Shown: one piece after another, positions 17,180 to 24,543 of the stretch
Layout: the number at the start of each line of letters is the position of its first letter
How positions within the stretch are numbered: position 1 is the first letter of the stretch
From: Clostridiales bacterium
GTDB lineage: Bacteria > Bacillota > Clostridia > Monoglobales > Monoglobaceae
Assembly (NCBI GenBank): GCA_019419865.1
Contig: JAHZIG010000003.1
Span: forward strand, 113,852-177,851
Direction of reading: 5' to 3'
Length of the DNA stretch: 64,000 nt
The notes under the pieces: generated by a model
What the model was told of the DNA's origin: nothing
Seen by the model: only the letters and a program-made list of their open reading frames with translations
The model's database searches: none
Made by a program: the position numbers and the translations under genes

Positions 17180-19105
17180 ATGCCTCCACAACCACAAATG
17201 GGTGGAAGAGGCCGTGGAACGGCCAGACCTAAAAATACAAAAAAGACCTTCGGCAGGATAGTGAGCTATATGAGCGAGTACAGGTCTAAACTTGTTCTGA
17301 CTGTGTTAGCTATTTTGATCTCGGCCGCCGCTAACGTGGCGGGGACATATTTCCTGAGGCCGATAATAAACGATTACATAGCGCCTTTTATAGGACAGGA
17401 GAACGTAAATCTGGCGCCATTTATAGGGATAATACTTGCGATGCTGTTTATATACGTAGCCGGAGCGTTCGCGACATGGGCGTACAACCGCTTGATGGTG
17501 GACGTATCCTGCGGCACGCTGTATAAGATCAGGACGGATCTGTTCGAGCGCTTGGAGAAACTGCCTATAAAATATTTTGACACCAACTCAAACGGCGATA
17601 TAATGAGCCGCTTCACCAACGACGCGGACGCGGTCAGAATGATGCTTTCGCAGAGCTTTTCGCAGGTCATAAACTCGACGGTGACCGTTATCGGCGTGTT
17701 TATAATGATGCTGATACTTAGTCCGCTGCTTACGCTGCTGGTGCTGGTATTTCTCGGCGTAATGGTGATCGTAACCAAGTTTATAGGCTCGAAATCGTCC
17801 TTCTTCTTTAAGAAGCAGCAGGCGGCTTTGGGTTCTACCAACGGTTTCATCGAAGAGTTTATCGAGGGTCAGAAAGTCGTAAAGGTATTCTGTCACGAAA
17901 AGGAAGCTAAAGCGGATTTTGATAAGGAAAACAACGAGCTTGCAGATTCGGCGGCGAGCGCGAACACTTTCGCGAACATATTGATGCCGATAATGGGCAA
18001 TATATCCAATATACAATACGTGGTCATAGCGATAGTCGGTTCCCTTATCACCATATTCAGCGGAAACGTCGACGGCGGACTGCTGGCGCTCAGCGTAGGC
18101 TCGCTGGTAGCGTTTCTGCAGTACACAAGGTCTTTCTCGAACCCGATAACGCAGATCTCTCAGCAGGTAAACGTAATACTTAACGCGTTAGCCGGAGCGG
18201 AGCGTATATTTAACGTGCTCGACGAGGAGGTCGAGGTAGACGACGGATACGTTCAGATGGTAAACGCCGTTATCGACGACGAGACCGGACACATTACCGA
18301 GATCGCTCACAGAACCGGACGCTGGGCTTGGAAACATAAACACGGCGACGGAACCATTACGTACAGCGAGATCAAGGGCGACGTCGAGCTCAATCACGTT
18401 GATTTCAGTTACGACGGAAGAAAGATGGTGCTTAAGGATCTTTCGCTGCACGCTAAACCGGGACAGAAGATCGCGTTCGTCGGTTCGACCGGAGCCGGTA
18501 AGACGACCATTACCAATCTGATAAACCGCTTCTACGACATCGCCGACGGTAAGATCAGGTACGACGGCATCAATATAAATAAGATCAAAAAGGACGACTT
18601 GAGACACACGCTCTCGATCGTACTTCAGGATACGCATCTGTTCACGGGAACCGTTATGGATAATATCAGATACGGTAAGCTCGACGCGACCGACGACGAG
18701 GTCATAAGAGCGGCGAAGCTTGCGAACGCGCACTGGTTCATAACCCATCTTCCCAACGGCTATAACACCATGCTGACCTCGGACGGCGCGAACCTGAGCC
18801 AAGGACAGAGACAGCTTATAGCGATAGCCCGCGCGGCCGTAGCCGACCCGCCGGTCCTGATCCTCGACGAGGCGACCAGTTCTATAGACACGCGTACCGA
18901 GGCGCTTATAGAAAAGGGTATGGACGGTCTTATGAAGGGCAGAACGGTATTCGTTATAGCTCACAGACTGTCGACCGTAAGAAATTCGGACGCTATCATG
19001 GTTCTGGAACAGGGCGAGATAATAGAACGCGGAAGCCACGACGAACTGATAGCCCAGAAGGGCAGATATTATCAGCTTTATACCGGAGCGTTCGAACTTT
19101 CGTAA
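17180..19105 (+). CDS. ABC exporter half-transporter with canonical catalytic residues
   Basis: 641 residues from ATG 17180, placed by AGAAAGGAG at 17162-17170; longer readings overlap the upstream gene without their own site. A Pro/Gly/Arg-rich cytoplasmic N-terminus (PPQPQMGGRGRG) precedes a six-helix membrane domain. The nucleotide-binding domain has Walker A GSTGAGKTT (about residue 434), signature LSQGQRQ, Walker B with catalytic Glu (ILDEATSS) and the switch His (IAHRLSTV). An insert of about 45 residues lies between the membrane and ATPase domains (GHITEIAHRTGRWAWKHKHG). One base separates it from the degenerate partner gene, consistent with a heterodimer. Confidence 0.9.
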   Translation: MPPQPQMGGRGRGTARPKNTKKTFGRIVSYMSEYRSKLVLTVLAILISAAANVAGTYFLRPIINDYIAPFIGQENVNLAPFIGIILAMLFIYVAGAFATWAYNRLMVDVSCGTLYKIRTDLFERLEKLPIKYFDTNSNGDIMSRFTNDADAVRMMLSQSFSQVINSTVTVIGVFIMMLILSPLLTLLVLVFLGVMVIVTKFIGSKSSFFFKKQQAALGSTNGFIEEFIEGQKVVKVFCHEKEAKADFDKENNELADSAASANTFANILMPIMGNISNIQYVVIAIVGSLITIFSGNVDGGLLALSVGSLVAFLQYTRSFSNPITQISQQVNVILNALAGAERIFNVLDEEVEVDDGYVQMVNAVIDDETGHITEIAHRTGRWAWKHKHGDGTITYSEIKGDVELNHVDFSYDGRKMVLKDLSLHAKPGQKIAFVGSTGAGKTTITNLINRFYDIADGKIRYDGININKIKKDDLRHTLSIVLQDTHLFTGTVMDNIRYGKLDATDDEVIRAAKLANAHWFITHLPNGYNTMLTSDGANLSQGQRQLIAIARAAVADPPVLILDEATSSIDTRTEALIEKGMDGLMKGRTVFVIAHRLSTVRNSDAIMVLEQGEIIERGSHDELIAQKGRYYQLYTGAFELS

Positions 19106-19153
19106 TACTCCGCTTGCGTTTTATTTAATTCAAACTTAATATTTAACGTTTTG

Positions 19154-19202
19154 CGTCCGCGCTTTAGAGACGATCGCTCTTCCCGGCGCGGGCGTATTTT
19201 TT
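19154..19202 (+). terminator. terminator of the marR-ABC operon
   Basis: CGTCCGCGC (19154-19162) pairs with GCGCGGGCG region (19186-19194; one G:U), then TATTTTTTG. Loop is 23 bases. Confidence 0.7.
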
Positions 19203-19303
19203 GTTTAAGTAATTATACGGGCTTTATTGCGAATATGAATATAAAGGATAAAAATATACATATGTTTCAGAAATATTTAACGCAAATCTTGTCGAATATT
19301 TTA

Positions 19304-19332
19304 TTTACATGATTTCAGCGATGATGTATAAT
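19304..19332 (+). promoter_or_regulatory. promoter of the lrgAB-like genes
   Basis: TTTACA (19304-19309), 17-base spacer, TATAAT (19327-19332). Because transcription would begin near 19339, a reading of the next gene from ATG 19309 is excluded. Confidence 0.8.
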
Positions 19333-19434
19333 CAAAAAAGCGCGTTTTATAAGCGCTTAAGAGCCGCGTCGCCCGAGTCCTGCGACCGGCGGAAAGACAA
19401 GCGCGGCGACTGTTTAATAGCGGGAGGTTTAAAA

Positions 19435-19818
19435 TTGAAACTTCTTAAAGAAATAGCGATAATTTTTTTAATATGCCTTGCGGGAAGCGCGGTCTCGGCG
19501 CTGATTCCCGTACCGGCGCCGGCCAGCGTGGTCAGTATGGTTCTGCTGTTCTTATGTTTTATCCTAAAAATATTAAAGCCGGATCAGATCAGGATCACGA
19601 GCGGATATTTGCTGGATAACATGGCGTTTTTCTTTGTGCCGTCCGGCGTCGAGATAATGACGGTGTTCGACACGGTGAAATCAAATTTTGTCGGGATACT
19701 CGTAATATGTCTGCTCTCGACGGTCGTGACGTTCGCGGCGACCGCGTATACGGTCATAGCCGTGATGAAGATACAGAGCGGGCTGAAAAACAGAAGGCTT
19801 AAACGTCGGGAGAGCTAA
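19435..19818 (+). CDS. LrgA/CidA-family holin-like membrane protein
   Basis: 127 residues from TTG 19435 with GGGAGG nine bases upstream. Four membrane helices and the family's PVPAPASVVSMVLLF and FVPSGVEIM segments are present; LrgA proteins are normally 115-150 residues. An open frame extends upstream to 19309 but that would overlap the promoter -35 box. The family forms membrane pores or metabolite channels with LrgB and affects autolysis or pyruvate movement. The LrgB partner is 60 bases downstream. A LytSR-type regulator is not present nearby. Confidence 0.87.
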   Translation: MKLLKEIAIIFLICLAGSAVSALIPVPAPASVVSMVLLFLCFILKILKPDQIRITSGYLLDNMAFFFVPSGVEIMTVFDTVKSNFVGILVICLLSTVVTFAATAYTVIAVMKIQSGLKNRRLKRRES

Positions 19819-19878
19819 AGTCTTGGACGGTCGTCGGTTAAATATTACGATATATATAGAACAGAAAGGCTGCGTGCA

Positions 19879-20574
19879 ATGATCGATATCGAGTTGATTA
19901 CAGAAATTTCCGCGCTCCCGGCGTTTGGGATAGCGCTCACAATATTTGCGTATATGCTCGGCGTATGGCTGAACAAGAAGACGGGAACTCCGTTTGTAAA
20001 TCCGGTTCTTATATCGGACGCGCTCATCGTTTTGGTTTTGCTGGTTTTTAACATCCCATATGAAAACTACGACGTAGGCGGAAGCTGCGTCGAGCTGTTT
20101 TTAGGCCCGGCTACCGCAGTACTCGCGGTAAAGATATACGACCAGATCCAGCTTCTTAAAAAAGAATGGCTTCCGGTGATAATAGGTACGGCGGTGGGAT
20201 CGCTGGTCTCTATGGTATTCGTCGTATTCCTCTGCCATATGTTCGGCTTCGACGACAGCCTGACCGCGTCGCTCGCTCCAAAATCGGTCACCACTGCGAT
20301 AGCCATACCGATCTCGGAGAGCGCGGGCGGCATGCCTTCGATAACCGTCGCCGCGCTGATGATAACCGGGATAATGGGCGCGGTGTGCGCCCCGGCTTTT
20401 GTGAAGCTGTTTAGGATACATAATAAGGTAGCGGCCGGAGTGGGCATAGGAACCTGTTCCCACGCGCTCGGAACCAGCAAGGCGCTCGAGATCGGCGACG
20501 TCGAGGGCGCGATGAGCGGCATCGCTATCTGTCTCGCCGGACTTTTTACTACGGTATACTCGATTTTCCTGTAA
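19879..20574 (+). CDS. LrgB-family membrane protein
   Basis: 231 residues, standard length for LrgB, with about eight membrane helices. Recognisable family segments: FLGPATAVLAVKIYDQ, LAPKSVTTAIAIPISE and the C-terminal GTCSHALGTSKALEIG. Preceded by AGAAAGG and co-transcribed with the lrgA-like gene. Known family role: partner of LrgA/CidA in controlling murein hydrolase activity or pyruvate/glycolate transport (plant homologue PLGG1). Which function applies here cannot be told. Confidence 0.92.
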   Translation: MIDIELITEISALPAFGIALTIFAYMLGVWLNKKTGTPFVNPVLISDALIVLVLLVFNIPYENYDVGGSCVELFLGPATAVLAVKIYDQIQLLKKEWLPVIIGTAVGSLVSMVFVVFLCHMFGFDDSLTASLAPKSVTTAIAIPISESAGGMPSITVAALMITGIMGAVCAPAFVKLFRIHNKVAAGVGIGTCSHALGTSKALEIGDVEGAMSGIAICLAGLFTTVYSIFL

Positions 20575-20608
20575 CCGGGGGCCGAGCCTGACTATGTTGA
20601 AGTTTGCG

Positions 20609-20640
20609 CCGCCGCGTCCGTTTACGCTAAGCGGCGGTTT
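20609..20640 (+). terminator. weak hairpin terminator after lrgB
   Basis: CCGCCGC (20609-20615) pairs with GCGGCGG (20631-20637), followed by only TTT. Confidence 0.45.
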
Positions 20641-20741
20641 AGACGCCCCGCCCCGGATATCGGCTATGATAAAACGTTTTATTCGCGGTCGTGCGCCGTA
20701 TTACATTTGCTGTTTTGTGCACTTTCACCAAAATGTAAAAT

Positions 20742-20796
20742 TGTTACAAAAACTAATGTTACAATTGTGTTACAAAAGAATATCAAAAATGTTACA
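20742..20796 (+). repeat. four TGTTACA heptamers
   Basis: TGTTACA occurs at 20742-20748, 20757-20763, 20768-20774 and 20790-20796, all in the same orientation, with start-to-start distances 15, 11 and 22 bases. It lies in a 500-base gap before the SLH amidase gene. Likely a binding array for an unknown regulator. Confidence 0.6.
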
Positions 20797-20859
20797 AAGG
20801 TTAAAACCACAATATATTGAAATTATAAATATATAGCCACAATATATAGGGGTTTGAGT

Positions 20860-20931
20860 ATGGATAAACAAGAGTTTTTTAATGAAAAAACGCTAAAAAA
20901 TATTGCAAGACTTTTAATAATCAATGAATAA
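20860..20931 (+). CDS. possible 23-residue peptide gene
   Basis: ATG 20860 to TAA 20929-20931 encodes 23 residues (starts MDKQEFFNEKTLKN, ends IARLLIINE). AGGGG lies about eight bases upstream. The peptide would be a charged N-terminal half and a hydrophobic C-terminal half, amphipathic-helix-like, with no signal sequence. It resembles no family I recognise. It lies between the TGTTACA array and the amidase promoter. It may be a regulatory peptide, or chance. Confidence 0.3.
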   Translation: MDKQEFFNEKTLKNIARLLIINE

Positions 20932-20954
20932 AGTGTAAAAAAAAGCTGATTTGC

Positions 20955-20984
20955 TTGACTTTAAAATGTTTGAGGTGTTATACT
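20955..20984 (+). promoter_or_regulatory. promoter of the SLH amidase gene
   Basis: TTGACT (20955-20960), 18-base spacer, TATACT (20979-20984) with an extended TGT just upstream. Leader of about 85 bases. Confidence 0.7.
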
Positions 20985-21074
20985 AAATATACAGTTTTAA
21001 CGCACAAACTAAAATTTTTATAGAAAAGCGGGCGGCGAGAGGTCGGCTGTAAAAGAATTTACGAGGTGATTATT

Positions 21075-22535
21075 TTGAGGAAAAACATATTATTAACATT
21101 GGGGGTCATGGCTCTTTCTATGTTAATATTTGCTATTCCAAGCAGTATCAGCGCAAAAGAATTTTCAGACGTGCCGATTACCGCGTCGTATTATACGGCG
21201 GTAGACACGCTAAGCAATATGGGGATAATACAAGGTAGAGAAGACGGTAATTTCGCTCCTTCGGCTCAGACGACCCGCGCGGAGTTCTGCGCGTTTTTAT
21301 CGAGGGCGATGGGCTACAACGCCGATTATTATACGGCTAAATCGGTCCCGTTTCCGGACGTCAGCGAGGATTATTGGGCGCTCGGATACATATCGTATTG
21401 TTATGAAAACGGATATATAAACGGTATGCTGGACGGTACGTTCAGACCGGCGGATTCGGTCACGTACGAACAAGTAGTTAAGATGGTCGTCTGTTCGACC
21501 GGGACCGGCGACGAGAGCCTTAGGGCTGTCGGCCCGTACTGGTATTCGGGATATATAAGCGTCGCCGACAAATACGACTTACTTGACGGAACTCAGAAAA
21601 ACATAGGACAGAGCGCGAACAGAGCGTTTGTGGCTCAGATGGTATATAATTCGTTAGATCTGATCAACGACGGAGTTTTTGAGACGGAAGAGGATCAGAC
21701 GATAGACGCGTCCGATCTCACTAACAGCGGGCTTGGCAATACAAGCGGCGCGGACGTTGGCAGCAGTATAGTAGATACTGATAAGAATGAAGATATATTC
21801 GAGGCTACGCCGGCTCCGACGGCGGCTCCTACAGCCGCGCCTACCCCGGATCCGACTCCAATGCCGACTGCGGTTCCGACTCCGGAGCCGACGATAGCTC
21901 CGACGCCTGATCCGACTCCCGTACCCACTCAGGAACCGGTATACGTACCCGAGACGAGCCAGCCGGCGTCTAACGGACTTACGGTAGTTATCGATCCGGG
22001 ACATAATTATAACGGCGTCGATACCGGAGCCGTTGGAAACGGTCTTAGAGAGCAGGATATTACATATTATATAGCGGAAAAAGTCAAACCGCTGCTGGAG
22101 TCTAAAGGCTTTACGGTAATAATGACCAGAAACAGCGTATACGATAACGTATCTACCGAATCGGTAAGCGCAAGTCTTAGAAGAAGAGCGGATATAGCCA
22201 ACAACGCGGGCGCCGATCTGTTTGTATCGATACACTGTAACGCAGGCGGAGGAACCGGCGCCGAGACGTATTATTATTACAACAATTCGTATGGCGCGGC
22301 TTTAGCGCAGAATATACAAGGATATGTTTCGAGTATGCTCGGACTTCGAAACAGAGGTATCAAAGAAGCCGGATTCGCCGTTTTGAAATATACGAGTATG
22401 ACGGCGGTGCTGGTGGAGACGGCGTTTATAGACACGGCTTCGGACGCGGCTATACTGGCGGACGGCGGCTGTCAGCAGCTTTACGCCGAGGCGATAACCA
22501 GAGGTATTTGCGATTACTTTGGCGTCGCTTATTAA
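21075..22535 (+). CDS. SLH-anchored N-acetylmuramoyl-L-alanine amidase
   Basis: 486 residues from TTG 21075, chosen because GAGGTGAT (21063-21070) fits as ribosome binding site; GTG 21066 lies inside it. Signal peptide about 1-26, three SLH repeats (about 28-190; DVSEDYWALGYI, GMLDGTFRPADSVTYEQ), a Pro/Thr linker (about 238-290), then an Amidase_3 domain with zinc ligands and catalytic residues in DPGHN, REQD, SIHCN and VETAF. SLH repeats bind pyruvylated wall polysaccharide; the amidase cuts the MurNAc-L-Ala bond. Probably a wall-bound autolysin acting in cell separation or turnover. Confidence 0.93.
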   Translation: MRKNILLTLGVMALSMLIFAIPSSISAKEFSDVPITASYYTAVDTLSNMGIIQGREDGNFAPSAQTTRAEFCAFLSRAMGYNADYYTAKSVPFPDVSEDYWALGYISYCYENGYINGMLDGTFRPADSVTYEQVVKMVVCSTGTGDESLRAVGPYWYSGYISVADKYDLLDGTQKNIGQSANRAFVAQMVYNSLDLINDGVFETEEDQTIDASDLTNSGLGNTSGADVGSSIVDTDKNEDIFEATPAPTAAPTAAPTPDPTPMPTAVPTPEPTIAPTPDPTPVPTQEPVYVPETSQPASNGLTVVIDPGHNYNGVDTGAVGNGLREQDITYYIAEKVKPLLESKGFTVIMTRNSVYDNVSTESVSASLRRRADIANNAGADLFVSIHCNAGGGTGAETYYYYNNSYGAALAQNIQGYVSSMLGLRNRGIKEAGFAVLKYTSMTAVLVETAFIDTASDAAILADGGCQQLYAEAITRGICDYFGVAY

Positions 22536-22560
22536 TTAAAACAAAATATTGAACTTAGCG

Positions 22561-22624
22561 GTGGTTTATCAGGGCTATATAAAGAGGATATACAATTTTA
22601 TCCGGAAGAGCCTTGATAAACCAC
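22561..22624 (+). other. long hairpin downstream of the amidase gene
   Basis: A 16-bp stem (22561-22576 with 22609-22624; one G:U pair) encloses 32 bases that can pair further (GGATA with TATCC). No T-run follows. It may terminate or stabilise the amidase transcript, or be a small repeated element. Confidence 0.55.
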
Positions 22625-22652
22625 TTGTAATTTTATAAATAAGTTGTATAAT
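22625..22652 (+). promoter_or_regulatory. candidate promoter of the U32 gene
   Basis: TTGTAA (22625-22630), 16-base spacer, TATAAT (22647-22652), immediately after the hairpin. Confidence 0.5.
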
Positions 22653-22816
22653 ATAGCGTGGATCGACTTGCTCAAAATATAGCGCTGCGAGGATGGCGCT
22701 CGTTTTATTTTGGGATATTTTTATTTTACTCGCAATAATGAAGCGCGCGTTTTATAAACTTATAGGAAAGAGTTATTTGACTAAAGATGAAAATAAACGG
22801 ATAGGAGGGACGGCGT

Positions 22817-24046
22817 ATGAATAAACCGGAACTGCTCGCGCCGGCGGGGAACCTGAGCAAGCTCAAAACGGCGATCACATACGGCGCGGACGCGGTATAT
22901 ATAGGCGGAGAGGAATTTTCGCTGAGGACCGCGGCCGATAATTTTAGCATAGAGGATATAAAAAGAGGACTGGAGTACGCGCATGAGAGAGGTAAAAAGG
23001 TATACCTAACCGCGAACATAATACCGCATAACGACGATATTGAGAAGTACGCCGAATATTTAAACGAGGTCAAGGATCTCGGATTCGACGCGGTAATATT
23101 GTCCGACCTCGGAATGTTCGCGGTCACTAAGGAGATCGCGCCGAAAATAGATATACATATAAGCACTCAGGCGAATAACGTTAACTACCGAAGCGCGCTC
23201 GAGTGGTATAAATTGGGCGCAAAAAGGGTGATCTTAGCCCGCGAGATGTCTCTTGACGAGATAAAAACAATACGCGAAAAGACTCCCGCCGATCTGGAAC
23301 TCGAGGCGTTCGTTCACGGGGCGATGTGCATATCCTACTCCGGCAGGTGCCTGCTCAGCAACTATATGACCGCGAGAGACAGCAACCAGGGAGCGTGTTC
23401 GCATCCATGCAGATGGAAATATTTCCTCATGGAGGAGCAGCGGCCGGGCGAGTATATGCCCGTGTTTGAGAACGAGAGAGGAACGTTTATATATAACTCC
23501 AAGGATCTGTGCATGATCGAGCATATCGACAAGCTGGTCGAGTCCGGGCTGGACAGTTTTAAAATAGAGGGCAGAGTTAAGTCCGAGTTCTACGTGGCGA
23601 CGGTCGTAAAAGCTTACCGCACGGCGATAGACGCCTATTTCGAGGATCCCGAGGGCTATAAATTCGATCCCGAATATCTCGCCGAGCTTAAAAAGGTCAG
23701 CCACCGCGACTATACGACCGGTTTCTATTTCGGAAAGCCGGGCGGTAGCGAGCAGCATTACGAGAGCAGTTCATATATAAGGGAGTACGATATGGTCGGC
23801 GTCGTAACAAAGTACGATCCCGAAACAAAGATGGCGGAGATCGTTCAGAAGAATAGGTTTTTTAAGGGCAGCGAGGTTGAATTTTTAAGACCGTACGGAA
23901 AATTCTTCACTCAGACGATAGAATATATGGAGGACGCCGACGGTAACGAGCTCGAGGTGGCGAACAGACCGCAAAGTATCGTAAGACTTAAGGTAAACGA
24001 AGAGGTCGAGCCGGATACTTTTATGCGTATGCAGAGGAAAAAGTAG
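22817..24046 (+). CDS. U32-family protein (TrhP/YrrO-like)
   Basis: 409 residues, GGAGGG before ATG 22817. The N-terminus PELLAPAGNLSKLKTAITYGADAVYIGG is diagnostic of the U32 'peptidase' family, and the signature region EAFVHGAMCISYSGRCLLSNY followed by ACSHPCRW carries the four conserved cysteines. A C-terminal beta-barrel (about 330-405) follows. Members are now linked to tRNA wobble-uridine hydroxylation (TrhP, YrrN/YrrO) rather than proteolysis; in Bacillus two U32 genes are adjacent, here only one is present. Single-gene unit in the cytoplasm. Confidence 0.88.
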   Translation: MNKPELLAPAGNLSKLKTAITYGADAVYIGGEEFSLRTAADNFSIEDIKRGLEYAHERGKKVYLTANIIPHNDDIEKYAEYLNEVKDLGFDAVILSDLGMFAVTKEIAPKIDIHISTQANNVNYRSALEWYKLGAKRVILAREMSLDEIKTIREKTPADLELEAFVHGAMCISYSGRCLLSNYMTARDSNQGACSHPCRWKYFLMEEQRPGEYMPVFENERGTFIYNSKDLCMIEHIDKLVESGLDSFKIEGRVKSEFYVATVVKAYRTAIDAYFEDPEGYKFDPEYLAELKKVSHRDYTTGFYFGKPGGSEQHYESSSYIREYDMVGVVTKYDPETKMAEIVQKNRFFKGSEVEFLRPYGKFFTQTIEYMEDADGNELEVANRPQSIVRLKVNEEVEPDTFMRMQRKK

Positions 24047-24543
24047 ACGTATCCGGAGAAAAGCGCCGAGAATATTTGCGATTTACACGGAACAAAAGGA
24101 CTTGCTAAAACGTCAAATTAGTGGCGGCTAAAATCCGGGATATTTTGTCGGCGCGCGATAAGGCGCCGCAAAAATTAAGAAAACGTGGAGCCGTTTTGCC
24201 AAATAGGCAATATTTAAGCCTATATATCGACTTTGTATTGACTTTTTTGGCGATGTGTGATAATATTTTATTAGTTATAGCATGATGGATATTAGAGATT
24301 TTTTTAAATTTCACGCCGAGTTTTAGATACGACTCGTATAGCGGCCGCGCCGTTTGAGGCGGATCTCGGACAGGCTATGGCTTAGATATTTTCATGATCG
24401 AAGAAGTCGCGGACCGAACGCGGATTTCTTAATGCGAGATCTTATTTCGGTCGGCTGCAATTCTTTTGGAACACGGCGGTATAAAATTAAAAACGATAAA
24501 AATTATTTAAATTATTCAATAAGTAAACGGAGGAGAAGAGAAA
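24047..24543 (+). other. gene-free stretch upstream of the S-layer gene
   Basis: No credible gene in these 497 bases. It holds a hairpin at 24143-24173 (TTTTG+CGGCGC with GCGCCG+CAAAA), a small hairpin at 24196-24210 (TTGCC/GGCAA), the promoter at 24238-24266 and a leader of about 270 bases. Long leaders are common on S-layer messages. Confidence 0.5.
24238..24266 (+). promoter_or_regulatory. promoter of the S-layer-like gene
   Basis: TTGACT (24238-24243), 17-base spacer, TAATAT (24261-24266); GATAAT two bases earlier is an alternative -10. The same arrangement occurs before the tRNA gene at 41684. Confidence 0.6.

Noticed and set aside
19309..19434. Upstream extension of the lrgA-like gene from ATG 19309
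   Set aside because: The ATG overlaps the -35 box of a consensus promoter and would not be in the message; TTG 19435 has GGGAGG.
21695..21928. Gly/Val/Ala-rich leftward frame opposite the amidase linker
   Set aside because: Antisense of a Pro/Thr-coding linker; the repetitive composition is a by-product of the linker.
24143..24173. Hairpin as terminator of the U32 gene
   Set aside because: Followed by an A-run rather than a T-run and lies about 100 bases after the stop; listed only as structure within the gap.
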